Of a DNA stretch of 17,283 bases, positions 1-10,772 are shown one piece after another. Every line of letters begins with the position of its first letter. The stretch's first letter is position 1. This DNA is from CAIOZW01 sp049317725 (lineage in GTDB: Bacteria; Acidobacteriota; Blastocatellia; RBC074). Where the stretch lies: assembly GCA_049317725.1 (NCBI GenBank), contig JBMOHS010000085.1, positions 1 to 17,283 on the forward strand, given 5' to 3'. A program made the position numbers and the translations under genes. The notes under the pieces are model-generated. The model did not search any database and was not told the origin of the DNA. It saw only the letters and a list, made by a program, of their open reading frames with translations.

Positions 1-657
1 CACGCCGCTGTCCTTGCCAACGGAATAGAGCATGACGGGGCGCTCCGCTTCCGCTTCGCGGAGAACGTGAATGCTCTCTGCTTCCAGCCGTCGGAGGTGA
101 GGCGAGATCCGTTCGCGAGGGACTCGTGGATGGGTTGCTGGGAGAATCAGGCGTGGCGGGTAGATCTGGGAGAAGAATCGGAGACTTGGGGGGATCTCCT
201 GATCACGCAACCTCCCGACCAGAGGGCCGTGTGCCAGCAACAAGATCGGTTGACCAATGGAATCGGCAAGCTCGGCAAGGGCCTCCAGGAGCTGACGCGA
301 ATCGAGCCCTGAATCGTCCAAGGGCCGCCAATAGGCCCCGACCCCCTCAATCGGGTAGGCCTCAAGCACCCACTGCCCGCTTCCCTGTTCCACCAACTGG
401 ATCAAGAGAGAGAGGGCACCTTCCCTTTTGGTCTCCCCCACAGCCCAGTCGACCAAGAGCGGGTTCGCCTTGCGCCCATCCTCGTCCGTCAACTCATCTG
501 GCCGAAGACGAGGCGAGAGCCCCCCCAATTGAACTAGCCGATCCTGGATTTCTTCCAGCGAGCTGCTCTCGTCTTCGATCCCAATCGACTGCTTGACGTC
601 TTCAATCGTCCACCATTGTGAGAGGGAGAAGCGAGAAAGATCCCAATATTCACTCAT
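1..657 (-). CDS. CysD-like sulfate adenylyltransferase small subunit with an unknown N-terminal domain (3' end outside window)
   Basis: The frame is open for 219 codons from the ATG at 655-657 to the window edge. The last 34 residues (about 186-219) read like the start of CysD: HLRRLEAESIHVLRE followed by the PP-loop VMLYSVGKDSGV, with S212, K215, D216 and S217 in the nucleotide-binding loop. CysD, with the GTPase CysN, makes adenosine 5'-phosphosulfate from sulfate and ATP. In E. coli this homology begins about ten residues from the start. Here about 185 residues precede it, with no stop and no late ATG. I do not recognise that N-terminal part; it is acidic and soluble-looking, with no clear membrane segment or Cys motif. 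A GAGG lies 3 nt before the ATG, and the gene starts 18 nt after the nuoN stop, so it is probably on the nuo transcript. The CysD assignment is good but rests on a short stretch. Whether the extension is translated as one protein is inferred from the open frame. Confidence 0.7.
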   Translation of the reverse strand, partial: MSEYWDLSRFSLSQWWTIEDVKQSIGIEDESSSLEEIQDRLVQLGGLSPRLRPDELTDEDGRKANPLLVDWAVGETKREGALSLLIQLVEQGSGQWVLEAYPIEGVGAYWRPLDDSGLDSRQLLEALAELADSIGQPILLLAHGPLVGRLRDQEIPPSLRFFSQIYPPRLILPATHPRVPRERISPHLRRLEAESIHVLREAEAERPVMLYSVGKDSGV

Positions 658-675
658 GAACCTCGTTTCCCACGG

Positions 676-2187
676 TCACTTTGCCTTGAGCGGGGTCTCC
701 ACTTGGGCCGTCACCCGCTCGGTCACCCCGCGCTCCATCGCCTCAAGTAGCCGATTAGGCAGCACGCCGAGGTAGAATGTCCCCAGAATCGTCAAGACGA
801 GCGCCAGGACGGTCCCACGCTCCAATCTTGGACGAACAAAGCCGGGAGGAAGCGGACGGAAGAACATCACCACGATCGGGTAGAGGTAGTAGTAGACCGA
901 GATGATGCTGTTGAGCACCGCGATCACCACCAGATACCGTAAGGTTGGCGTGCTGAACCATGCCGACTTGAAGACGTAGAACTTCCCGATGAACCCTGCC
1001 GTCGAGGGAATCCCCGCCAAACTGAGCAGGAAGATGGCGAGGGGAAAGCTCAGCGAGGGCACTTCGAATCCGATCCCGGCGTAATCGTCGATCTGTGTCC
1101 GCTGGTCACCAGGACCAGCCAGCAGTTGGATGACGGCAAAAGCTCCGACGCTCACCACCGAATAGGCCAGCAGATAGAAGAGCACCGGGCCATACTCCCC
1201 CGTGACAAACCCGATCAACGCATACCCCGCATGCGCAATCGAGGAGTAGGCGAGCATCCGCTTGATGTTCTTCTGGGTGAGGGCGACGATGTTCCCGATC
1301 GTCATCGTCAGGACGGCAATGACCGCAACCGCCTGGATCCAGCCCGTCTGAAGCTGCAATCCAATGCCCTCAATCGGTACGTCGAACGCACCGACGAAGA
1401 CCCGCCAGAACGCGGCAAAGACGGCGACCTTCGGCCCGGTGCCCATAAATCCAGTGACAATGGTCGGTGCTCCCTCGTAGACGTCTGGGGTCCAGAGATG
1501 AAACGGCGCACTGCCAATCTTGAAGCCAAACCCGACCAGCATCATCGCCGCTCCCAGCAGGAGGAGCGCGGGGAAATTGACCGTACCGGCGGTGATCGAC
1601 TCCCGAATCCGGTCGAGGTTGGTGGAACCGGTCGCGCCGTATGTCAACGCCATGCCGTAGAGCATGAAGGCCGTCGAGAACGCACCCAAAAGGAAATACT
1701 TGAGGGAGGACTCGTTGGCTCGCACATCGTAGCGACGGTATCCCGCCAGGACGTAGGTCGTAATCGAGGCGATCTCCAGTCCCAGGAAGATGGTGACGAG
1801 GTCTCCCGCCGCGACGAGCAGCAACATCCCTGCCGTCGCAAAGAGCAACAGCGTGAAGAACTCCCCCGGAGGCAGTCCTTCGTCCCTCAGAAACTGCCCA
1901 GCAAGCAGGACGGCCAAGATCGCCACCACCAGCACCGTCGCGGCAAAGAAGATCCGGAGCCCATCGACGACCAACATTCCGCCGAAGTAGCTCCCCGACT
2001 CGACCCCCGTCAGCGACATCACCGCGGCGAGTGCCCCTCCGAGCCCGATCAGGGCGACCCAGGCGTTGACTCGCCCCTTCCCCTTTGTCGAGAAGGCATC
2101 GATCAGCATCAGCAGGACCGCGACCACCGAGACGATGATCTCAGGTGCAATCGCCCAGTAGTTGAGTTGCAAAGATTGAAGTTCCAT
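676..2187 (-). CDS. nuoN: NADH-quinone oxidoreductase subunit N
   Basis: This 503-residue protein is an antiporter-like membrane subunit of complex I and one of three proton channels in the membrane arm. It is strongly hydrophobic throughout. The family signature GFKIGSAPFHLWTPDVYEGA is at about 221-240, followed by the second channel lysine in GTGPKVA. By position and context E138 (GLEIAS), K223 and K253 match the channel Glu and the Lys residues of helices 7 and 8. Length is typical of the family (E. coli about 485). The ATG follows GCGGAAACCT, a modest ribosome-binding site. It lies 86 nt after nuoM and is the last nuo gene; the CysD-like gene begins 18 nt further on. Confidence 0.97.
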   Translation of the reverse strand: MELQSLQLNYWAIAPEIIVSVVAVLLMLIDAFSTKGKGRVNAWVALIGLGGALAAVMSLTGVESGSYFGGMLVVDGLRIFFAATVLVVAILAVLLAGQFLRDEGLPPGEFFTLLLFATAGMLLLVAAGDLVTIFLGLEIASITTYVLAGYRRYDVRANESSLKYFLLGAFSTAFMLYGMALTYGATGSTNLDRIRESITAGTVNFPALLLLGAAMMLVGFGFKIGSAPFHLWTPDVYEGAPTIVTGFMGTGPKVAVFAAFWRVFVGAFDVPIEGIGLQLQTGWIQAVAVIAVLTMTIGNIVALTQKNIKRMLAYSSIAHAGYALIGFVTGEYGPVLFYLLAYSVVSVGAFAVIQLLAGPGDQRTQIDDYAGIGFEVPSLSFPLAIFLLSLAGIPSTAGFIGKFYVFKSAWFSTPTLRYLVVIAVLNSIISVYYYLYPIVVMFFRPLPPGFVRPRLERGTVLALVLTILGTFYLGVLPNRLLEAMERGVTERVTAQVETPLKAK

Positions 2188-2273
2188 AGGTTTCCGCTTC
2201 TATGTCGAGCCTTATCGAGATGTGCAACAGACTGACGCTCTCCGTCCCTGCTCCATCCGGCAGTAGAGAGGGA

Positions 2274-3806
2274 TCAACGACGAACGATCGACTCGACCGT
2301 CTCCCGAATGCGATTGACGGATTGCTCTGTGCCCCGCAAGAAGAGCATCGGCCCCACGCCCATAACGATCGCCAAGACGACAAGCGGGATCAGCGATGCC
2401 CGTTCACGCCAATTCATATCATCCAACTCCGCATTCTCTTGTCGTCGGATCTCACCAAAGAGCACCCGCTGCAGCATCCAGAGCAAGTAGACCGCCGAGA
2501 GAATCACCCCCGTCGCCCCGAGCACCGCCAACAGCTTCGCGTGTGGTACTGACGAGCTGAAGGTCCCAATCAGGATCAGGAACTCTCCGACGAATCCGTT
2601 GAGGAGCGGCAAGCCAAGACTCGACAAGGAGACGATCAGAAACATCGTCGAATACAGGGGCATCGGCGTAGCAATGCCACCGTAGTCGGCGATGCGGCGG
2701 GTATGGCGGCGCTCATAGATCATCCCGACACAAAGGAAGAGCGCTCCGGTCGAGATCCCGTGGTTGAGCATCTGGTAGAGCGCTCCCTGCATCCCCAGCT
2801 CGGTGAAGGAGAAGATCCCCATCACCACAAAGCCGAGGTGGCTCACCGAGGAGTAGGCGACCAGCTTTTTCATGTCTGGTTGGACCATCGCGACCAGTGC
2901 CCCGTAGATCACACCGACCACCGCCAACCCCATCACCCACGGTGCCGCCTGCTGCGATACCTCCGGGAAGAAGGGGAGGTTGAATCGCATCAAGCCATAT
3001 GTCCCCATCTTGAGGAGCACCCCCGCCAGAATGATCGAGCCAGCCGTCGGTGCCTCGACGTGGGCATCCGGCAACCACGTATGCAGCGGAAAGAGCGGCA
3101 CCTTGATGAAGAAGGCCAGCGCGAATGCGCCCCAGAGCCAGAACTTGACCGCCTCGGGGAAGACTGTCTTCCCGGTCTGGATGTTGCGGGTGATCTCGAC
3201 GATGTCGAAGGTCGTCCCCCCGTTGTAGAGGTAGACGGCAATGATCGCGACCAGCATCAGCAGACTGCCGACGACCGTGTAGACGAAGAACTTGACCGCG
3301 GCATAGATCCGTCGCTCCCCTCCCCAGACGCCAATCAGGAAGTACATCGGGATCAGCGTCACCTCGAAGAAGAGGTAGAAGAGGAACATGTCGAACGAGA
3401 CAAAGACGCCCAGCATTCCCGTCTCGAGAATGAGCATGAAGAGCATGTACTCCCGGACCCGCTTGTGGACATGCCAGCTTGCGAGGACCGCGATCGGCAT
3501 GAGGAAGGTGCTCAGCAGGACCAGCCAGATGGTGATCCCGTCGATGCCGACGTAGTACTGGACGCCGAGTGAGGCAATCCACGCCACCCGCTCTTCCATC
3601 TGCGGTCCTGCCTGCGTCCGGTCAAACCCGGCCAGAAGCAGCAAGGAGACGGCGAAGGTGACCAAGGTCACCAGCAGCGTCAGCCAGCGATACTGCTCGT
3701 CGAGCTTCTCTTGCGACGTGCCTCGCGCCTTCCAGAAGATGCCGTGGAGTACCAGCGCAACCGCCCCGAACAACGGCAGAAAAGTAGTGATCGTGATCAA
3801 ATTCAT
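2274..3806 (-). CDS. nuoM: NADH-quinone oxidoreductase subunit M
   Basis: This 510-residue antiporter-like subunit forms the middle proton channel of the complex I membrane arm. Signatures include GVWGGERRIYAAVKFF (about 159-174) and PLHTWLPDAHVEAPTAGS (about 240-257). E148 (FFEVTLIPMYF), K235 (FFIKVPLFPLHTW) and K266 (GVLLKMGTYG) correspond to the essential Glu and Lys residues known in E. coli NuoM. The length agrees with E. coli (509). The start is the ATG at 3804-3806, 23 nt after the nuoL stop. There is no strong Shine-Dalgarno sequence, so translation may depend on coupling to nuoL. Confidence 0.98.
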   Translation of the reverse strand: MNLITITTFLPLFGAVALVLHGIFWKARGTSQEKLDEQYRWLTLLVTLVTFAVSLLLLAGFDRTQAGPQMEERVAWIASLGVQYYVGIDGITIWLVLLSTFLMPIAVLASWHVHKRVREYMLFMLILETGMLGVFVSFDMFLFYLFFEVTLIPMYFLIGVWGGERRIYAAVKFFVYTVVGSLLMLVAIIAVYLYNGGTTFDIVEITRNIQTGKTVFPEAVKFWLWGAFALAFFIKVPLFPLHTWLPDAHVEAPTAGSIILAGVLLKMGTYGLMRFNLPFFPEVSQQAAPWVMGLAVVGVIYGALVAMVQPDMKKLVAYSSVSHLGFVVMGIFSFTELGMQGALYQMLNHGISTGALFLCVGMIYERRHTRRIADYGGIATPMPLYSTMFLIVSLSSLGLPLLNGFVGEFLILIGTFSSSVPHAKLLAVLGATGVILSAVYLLWMLQRVLFGEIRRQENAELDDMNWRERASLIPLVVLAIVMGVGPMLFLRGTEQSVNRIRETVESIVRR

Positions 3807-3829
3807 ATGCGTTCTTGCACTCGGGCGGG

Positions 3830-5881
3830 TTACCGCGTCGCCATGTATCCAAAATAGCCGATGAGGATGATCGCACCGATCAGAATGACCGCTGCATAGT
3901 TGCGGGACGATCCCGTCTGGGTGTATCGCAGGAGGTTGGCCGCGCCCGCGAAGCTCCGTGCCACGCCATTGACGGCCCCGTCGATCACGCGCACATCAAC
4001 CCCCTTCCACAGGAAATCGCGCGAAGTGGTCTCGAGCGGCTGGATCACCGACGCCTCGTAGGCTTCATCGACGTAGTACTTCTCTTCGAGCAGCTTCGGC
4101 ATCCGACGCAGCGGATGGCGACGGAAGACAGCGAAGCCGATCCCGATCCCCAGAAATCCGAGCAGCACCGAGATCCCCGTCAAGAGCCGTTCGGTCGCGA
4201 CATCGTGGTGCTCTTCTGCCCCGGCGGCCCCCCCTGCTCCGTGCGCATCGTGCGCCCCCTGCGTGGCAGCAGCCCCTTCGTGCGGGGCGACGTGCGCAAT
4301 CACTGGCTCCAGAAAATGCTCGAAGTGGTTCGATCCGCCGAGGGCCGCGGGAACCCCGACAAATCCCCCAACGATCGAAAGGACCGCCAAGACCGCCAGG
4401 GGAACCCACATCACCGCGGGAGACTCGTGCGGCGTCCCGTGCGACTCGTGGCCACCGTGGTCATGCGCGTCGTGGCCGCCCTTCCCCTCCTTGGCGTGAG
4501 CGTGACCAAAACGGCTCTCGCCGAAGAAGGTGAGGACCATCATTCGGGTCATGTAGATCGCCGTCAGGAGCGCAGTCAAAGCGGCGACGACCCAGAGTGC
4601 TCGCCCCCACCCGTGTGGCAGAGCCGTCGTCGACCAAGTCTTCCAGAGAATCTCGTCTTTGCTGAAGAAGCCGGAGAGGAGGGGAAACCCACTGATCGCG
4701 AGCCATCCGGCCATCATCGTCGCGAAGGTGATCGGCATGTACTTCTTCAATCCACACATTCGCCGGATGTCCTGCTCCTCGTGCATCCCGTGAATGACCG
4801 ATCCAGACCCGAGGAAGAGGAGTGCCTTGAAGAAGGCGTGCGTGACGACGTGGAAGACCCCCGCCGTGAAGGCACCGACCCCGCAGGCCAGGAACATGTA
4901 GCCCAACTGCGAAACTGTCGAGTAGGCGAGTACCTTCTTGATATCGTTCTGCGCCAAACCGACCGTTGCCGCAAAGATCGCCGTCGCCGCTCCGATGAGG
5001 GCAATCACCAGCATCGCCGTCGGCGATTTGACGACGACCGCCGAACAGCGTGCAATGAGGTAGACCCCGGCCGTGACCATCGTCGCGGCGTGGATCAGTG
5101 CGGAGACGGGGGTTGGGCCCGCCATCGCGTCCGGCAACCAGACAAAGAGCGGGATCTGAGCCGACTTCCCCGTCGCCCCGACAAAGAGCAAGAGCGCAAT
5201 CGCCGTCATCACTCCTGCAGCGCCCCACACCTCGACCGGTTGCTCTGCCGCCTGCACCAGGAAGCTTGGGACCCCCGCCTTGGTCACAAAACTGATCGTC
5301 CCAAAGGTGACGAAGACGGTGAACATCGCGATCATGTACCCAAAATCGCCGATCCGGTTGGTGATGAACGCCTTCTTGGCGGCGTCTCCCGCCTCCTGCC
5401 GTCGGATGTAGTATCCAATCAAGAGATAGGAGCAGAGCCCCACCCCTTCCCACCCGACAAAGAGTACCAGCAGGTTATCCGCCAACACCAACGTCAACAT
5501 CATAAACATGAAGAGGTTGAGGTAGGTGAAGAAGCGATAGAACCCGGGATCCCCATGCATGTACCCCGTGGCATAGATGTGGATGAGGAGCCCGACCCCC
5601 GTAATGAAGAGCAGGTAGATTCCGGAGAGCGGGTCGAGCAGGTAGGCAAAGTCCGCCTGGAATTTTCCCACCTGAATCCAGGTGAAGAAATGCTCCGTGA
5701 TGACGCGCTGATCCGCCGGAAGCGGCAAGAGTCGGGTGAAGAAGGCGAAAAAGGCGAGCCCCGTCGAGACCGCGACCGAGCTGCACGCAATCAGTCCAAT
5801 CACCTTCTCCGGAAGCCGTTTCCCGAAGAATCCATTGATAACCGCGCCAATCAAGGGCGCCAGAACAATCCATTTCAGCAT
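3830..5881 (-). CDS. nuoL: NADH-quinone oxidoreductase subunit L with histidine-rich loops
   Basis: This is the distal antiporter-like subunit of complex I, 683 residues against about 613 in E. coli. The family core is clear: VGWEGVGLCSYLLIG (E145), ATGKSAQIPLFVWLPDAMAGP (K239 and following), HAATMVTAGVYL (H264), HAFFKALLFL (K352) and FFSKDEI (K408). The C-terminal end has the hydrophobic segment expected after the long lateral helix. Two histidine-rich loops account for part of the extra length: eight His between 460 and 485, and six His within 530-559 among Gly and Ala. Such loops are not needed for proton pumping; metal binding is possible but unproven. It starts 48 nt after nuoK, with only a weak ribosome-binding site. 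Confidence 0.98.
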   Translation of the reverse strand: MLKWIVLAPLIGAVINGFFGKRLPEKVIGLIACSSVAVSTGLAFFAFFTRLLPLPADQRVITEHFFTWIQVGKFQADFAYLLDPLSGIYLLFITGVGLLIHIYATGYMHGDPGFYRFFTYLNLFMFMMLTLVLADNLLVLFVGWEGVGLCSYLLIGYYIRRQEAGDAAKKAFITNRIGDFGYMIAMFTVFVTFGTISFVTKAGVPSFLVQAAEQPVEVWGAAGVMTAIALLLFVGATGKSAQIPLFVWLPDAMAGPTPVSALIHAATMVTAGVYLIARCSAVVVKSPTAMLVIALIGAATAIFAATVGLAQNDIKKVLAYSTVSQLGYMFLACGVGAFTAGVFHVVTHAFFKALLFLGSGSVIHGMHEEQDIRRMCGLKKYMPITFATMMAGWLAISGFPLLSGFFSKDEILWKTWSTTALPHGWGRALWVVAALTALLTAIYMTRMMVLTFFGESRFGHAHAKEGKGGHDAHDHGGHESHGTPHESPAVMWVPLAVLAVLSIVGGFVGVPAALGGSNHFEHFLEPVIAHVAPHEGAAATQGAHDAHGAGGAAGAEEHHDVATERLLTGISVLLGFLGIGIGFAVFRRHPLRRMPKLLEEKYYVDEAYEASVIQPLETTSRDFLWKGVDVRVIDGAVNGVARSFAGAANLLRYTQTGSSRNYAAVILIGAIILIGYFGYMATR

Positions 5882-5895
5882 ACGGGTATCTTCGT

Positions 5896-5927
5896 TGGGG
5901 GGAGAGGGACCACCAGCATCCCCCCCA
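5896..5927 (-). other. Hairpin in the nuoK-nuoL gap
   Basis: In the mRNA sense, TGGGGGG pairs with CCCCCCA, a perfect 7-bp stem with an 18-nt loop, filling most of the 48-nt gap. No U-run follows, so it is not a standard terminator. A role in mRNA stability or in setting the K:L ratio is inference. Confidence 0.45.
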
Positions 5928-5929
5928 CA

Positions 5930-6232
5930 CTACAATTTGAGCAGGTCCGCTTCATCGACGTTGAGTGTCTCGCGATTGCGGAAGAGGGAGATGATGATCG
6001 CCAGCCCGACAGCCGCTTCCGCAGCCGCTACCGCCATGACGATGAAGACGAAGAGCTGCCCATTGAGATCACCGAGAAATCGGGAGAAGGCAACCAGCGT
6101 CAGGTTGACCGCGTTGAGCATCAGCTCGACGCACATGAAGAGCACAATGACGTTGCGCTGGATGACCACCCCCACCACACCGATGGTGAAGAGAACCGCG
6201 CTCAATGCCAGATACCAGGATAAGGGAACCAT
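5930..6232 (-). CDS. nuoK: NADH-quinone oxidoreductase subunit K
   Basis: Starting at the ATG at 6230-6232 gives exactly 100 residues, the usual NuoK length, beginning MVPLSWYLALSAVLF. The longer frame upstream would add 35 very basic residues with no family resemblance and would overlap nuoJ, so I reject it. Three membrane segments are evident. The conserved buried glutamates are at E36 (LFMCVELMLNAVN) and in the third helix (AAAEAAVGLAI). NuoK sits between NuoJ and NuoN/M in the membrane arm and belongs to the MrpC-like family. A purine-rich AGGAAGGAAG region lies 10-20 nt upstream as ribosome-binding site. The gap from nuoJ is 37 nt. Confidence 0.96.
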   Translation of the reverse strand: MVPLSWYLALSAVLFTIGVVGVVIQRNVIVLFMCVELMLNAVNLTLVAFSRFLGDLNGQLFVFIVMAVAAAEAAVGLAIIISLFRNRETLNVDEADLLKL

Positions 6233-6235
6233 ACG

Positions 6236-6271
6236 CTCTTTCTTCCTTCCTCTTCTTCTTCTCTTTTTCTC
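6236..6271 (-). other. 36-nt polypurine tract between nuoJ and nuoK
   Basis: Every base of the sense strand is A or G from within the nuoJ stop codon to 3 nt before the nuoK ATG. It includes several AGGA/GGAAG elements that can serve as ribosome-binding sites. Shorter GAAGAAG tracts lie before nuoD. An unstructured translation-enhancing leader for the small NuoK subunit is the simplest reading. Confidence 0.5.
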
Positions 6272-6890
6272 AGACCGCGACGTGATCGTCAGCCGTGCTC
6301 GGGCGAGCTGCCGGCTCCGCATCTCCTTGTCCGCCAAGGGCCTGTTCGATCCGGTCCATCTCTGCCTGACTTCCCCGGCGGGCGAGATACATCGCGCCGA
6401 CGATCGCCATCAAGATGAGAACCGAGGTTGCCTCGAAGGGGAGAACATAGTCTGTGAACATGCCATGCGCGATCGACTCGACCGTGCCAAGAGATGTCGA
6501 GGGATCGGCGATCTGATTCGGATTGGAGATGGCCGGTGCTGGCGTATCGACCAAGCGCAACACCGCAGCGATCTCAGCCAGCAAGGCGACGAAGAGCGGC
6601 GCAGCAATCCACTTGAGATACTTCTGACGATCGCCTCGCGACTCCTCCTCACGAACATTGAGGAGCATGATCACGAAGACGAAGAGCACCATGATAGCGC
6701 CCGCGTAGACAATGATCTGAATCGCCGCAATGAACTGGGCGTGAAGCGTCAGGAAGAGGGCCGCCAAGCAGCACAGGACGACAATCAACCCGATCGCGCT
6801 GTAGATCGGGTTGCGCTGCAGGATCACATTGAAGGCGGCGACCACGGCCAGCGCCGCCAAGCCTAGAAAGAGAAGGTGGATGATTTCCAT
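6270..6890 (-). CDS. nuoJ: NADH-quinone oxidoreductase subunit J
   Basis: This 206-residue membrane subunit of complex I is MrpC/ND6-like. The N-terminal half matches the family: two hydrophobic helices, then AAIQIIVYAGAIMVLFVFVIMLL (shown here in part: QIIVYAGAIMVLFVFV). That is the third helix, which in known structures carries a pi-bulge important for coupling. Two more hydrophobic segments follow (about 108-128 and 146-168). A hydrophilic tail of about 35 residues rich in Ala, Glu and Asp extends beyond the usual end. The ATG at 6888-6890 is preceded by GAGGAAG at a rather long spacing. Its upstream neighbour is nuoH, not nuoI as would be normal. Confidence 0.96.
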   Translation of the reverse strand: MEIIHLLFLGLAALAVVAAFNVILQRNPIYSAIGLIVVLCCLAALFLTLHAQFIAAIQIIVYAGAIMVLFVFVIMLLNVREEESRGDRQKYLKWIAAPLFVALLAEIAAVLRLVDTPAPAISNPNQIADPSTSLGTVESIAHGMFTDYVLPFEATSVLILMAIVGAMYLARRGSQAEMDRIEQALGGQGDAEPAARPSTADDHVAV

Positions 6891-6906
6891 AAATGGTCAG
6901 CTTCCT

Positions 6907-6938
6907 CTCTACCGGAGTCTTTGCCTCTCCCGGCAGAG
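6907..6938 (-). other. Hairpin in the nuoH-nuoJ gap
   Basis: In the mRNA sense, CTCTGCCGGGAG pairs with CTCCGGTAGAG, giving an 11-bp stem with one bulged G, one G-U pair and a 9-nt loop. It occupies the exact place where nuoI would normally lie. No U-run follows, so factor-independent termination is unlikely. Confidence 0.5.
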
Positions 6939-6949
6939 CAACGGATCAA

Positions 6950-8077
6950 TCAGAGGAAGAGGATCCCGATGACTGCCGCCAGGACAATGTTGACCAGCGC
7001 CACCGGCAGCAGAATTTTCCAGCCAAAATCCATCAGCTGATCGTACCGAAAACGCGGCAGAGTCCCACGCAGCCAGATGTAGAGAAAGAGGAAGAAGAAG
7101 ACCTTCCCGATGAACCAGACGAAACCCAGCCAAGGATAGGTCCCGACGAGTGGCCCCTGCCATCCGCCCAGAAAGACGGTTGCGGCCAGCACGGAAACCG
7201 TCGTCATATTGACGTACTCGGCCATGAAGAAGAGCGCGAACTTGAGGGCGCTGTACTCGGTATGGAACCCGGCGACCAGCTCCGTCTCCGCCTCTGGGAG
7301 GTCGAACGGGACCCGGTTGGTCTCGGCGATCGCGCTGATCAGATAGACGCCAAAGGCGATCAGACCCGCGGGGAAGAGCGCGAGGATGTTCCAACGGGGA
7401 ATGAATCCGAACCAGGTACCTCCTTGATTTTCGACGATCTTGACCAGATCGAGGGAGCCGGCGGGAATCAGAATCGCAACCAGGGAGAGCGAAAGGGCGA
7501 GCTCGTAGCTAATCATCTGCGCGGAGGAGCGCAATCCTCCCAGCAGACTGTACTTCGAGTTGGAGGCCCAGCCGGCGATGACGATCCCGTAGACACCGAG
7601 GCTCGTCAAGGCGAAGACGTAGAGCAACCCGACGTTGAAGTTGGTGACATAGAGATTGACCCGCCGCAGATCGAGCGCCCAGTCGAAACCAAGGGAGTTG
7701 CCGAGGCTGTTGACGATGTTGCTGAGGGTCTCTCCGCCAGGAAGCGGAACCGAGGAGGGACCGAAGGGGTAGACGATCAGCACCATCATCGCCGGTACCA
7801 GTACCACCACCGGGGCCAGCAGATAGAGGGCCCGATTGACCGAGAGCGGGATGATGTCTTCCTTGAAGATGAACTTGATCAGGTCCGCGAACGGCTGGAG
7901 CAGCCCTTGCCAGCCCACCCGGTTCGGTCCCAAGCGGTTCTGGATGACCGCGAGCACCCGCCGCTCGGCATAGACCATGTAGGCAACTGTGATCATGATG
8001 AAGACCCAGAAGAGGGCGATCTTGATCAGAGACCCAAGGATGTATGGCAGATCGATCGAATTGAGTACGGATGACAT
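6950..8077 (-). CDS. nuoH: NADH-quinone oxidoreductase subunit H
   Basis: This 375-residue membrane subunit forms, with NuoB and NuoD, the quinone chamber where the two arms of complex I meet. Signatures: AERRVLAVIQNRLGPNRVG (about 37-55), YELALSLSLV (E192), and AETNRVPFDLPEAETELVAG (about 251-270), which holds the acidic cluster linking quinone reduction to proton transfer. It is longer than E. coli NuoH (325). Much of the difference is an inserted loop around residues 106-148. The ATG follows GAAGCGAAGCAACTCT, a weak ribosome-binding site. It lies 94 nt after nuoG and 59 nt before nuoJ. Confidence 0.98.
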   Translation of the reverse strand: MSSVLNSIDLPYILGSLIKIALFWVFIMITVAYMVYAERRVLAVIQNRLGPNRVGWQGLLQPFADLIKFIFKEDIIPLSVNRALYLLAPVVVLVPAMMVLIVYPFGPSSVPLPGGETLSNIVNSLGNSLGFDWALDLRRVNLYVTNFNVGLLYVFALTSLGVYGIVIAGWASNSKYSLLGGLRSSAQMISYELALSLSLVAILIPAGSLDLVKIVENQGGTWFGFIPRWNILALFPAGLIAFGVYLISAIAETNRVPFDLPEAETELVAGFHTEYSALKFALFFMAEYVNMTTVSVLAATVFLGGWQGPLVGTYPWLGFVWFIGKVFFFLFLYIWLRGTLPRFRYDQLMDFGWKILLPVALVNIVLAAVIGILFL

Positions 8078-8125
8078 AGAGTTGCTTCGCTTCTGATTCC
8101 GAGTTCCATCGGGCGCCGCGGGATC

Positions 8126-8151
8126 CCCTTCGAGCCCTGCCGCACGAAGGG
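8126..8151 (-). other. Hairpin in the nuoG-nuoH gap
   Basis: In the mRNA sense, CCCTTCG pairs with CGAAGGG, a perfect 7-bp stem with a 12-nt loop, 20 nt after the nuoG stop. No U-run follows. It could be a processing or stability element, dividing the peripheral-arm genes from the membrane-arm genes. Confidence 0.45.
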
Positions 8152-8171
8152 AGGGCCTGCCGGATCGCCGA

Positions 8172-10622
<2,451 letters not shown>

Positions 10623-10734
10623 ATCACAAACTCAAATCGTCCGAGCTGTCTTCGCCACCTCCCCCGGGAAGGGTCGGCAAATCAAAAAAGTAAGGGGTAG
10701 ATCCAGTGCCTGACCTCCTCTTGAAGAAACACTC

Positions 10735-10749
10735 CCGGGTGCTTCCCGG
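10735..10749 (-). other. Small hairpin in the nuoF-nuoG gap
   Basis: CCGGG-AAGCA-CCCGG forms a 5-bp stem in the 150-nt gap (10623-10772). A T6 run (10684-10689) lies about 45 nt further on, too far for a classical terminator. Apart from a GAGGAGGT with no good start codon behind it, I see nothing else in the gap. Confidence 0.3.
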
Positions 10750-10772
10750 CTTCGTGGAGGTCGATCGGCCGG

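Noticed and set aside
3815..6223. An 802-codon open frame on the plus strand
   Set aside because: It lies opposite nuoL and nuoK. Its product is rich in Arg, Asp, Glu, His and Pro, without a recognisable domain, as expected from the antisense of GC-rich membrane-protein genes.
6233..6337. N-terminal extension of nuoK by 35 residues
   Set aside because: The extension is almost all Arg, Lys and Glu, translated from the polypurine spacer and the nuoJ tail. The ATG at 6230-6232 gives the exact family length.
10636..10720. GAGGAGGT ribosome-binding-like site followed by a short frame in the nuoF-nuoG gap
   Set aside because: The codon at proper spacing is CTG, and the frame is only about 24 codons, with no resemblance to known peptides.
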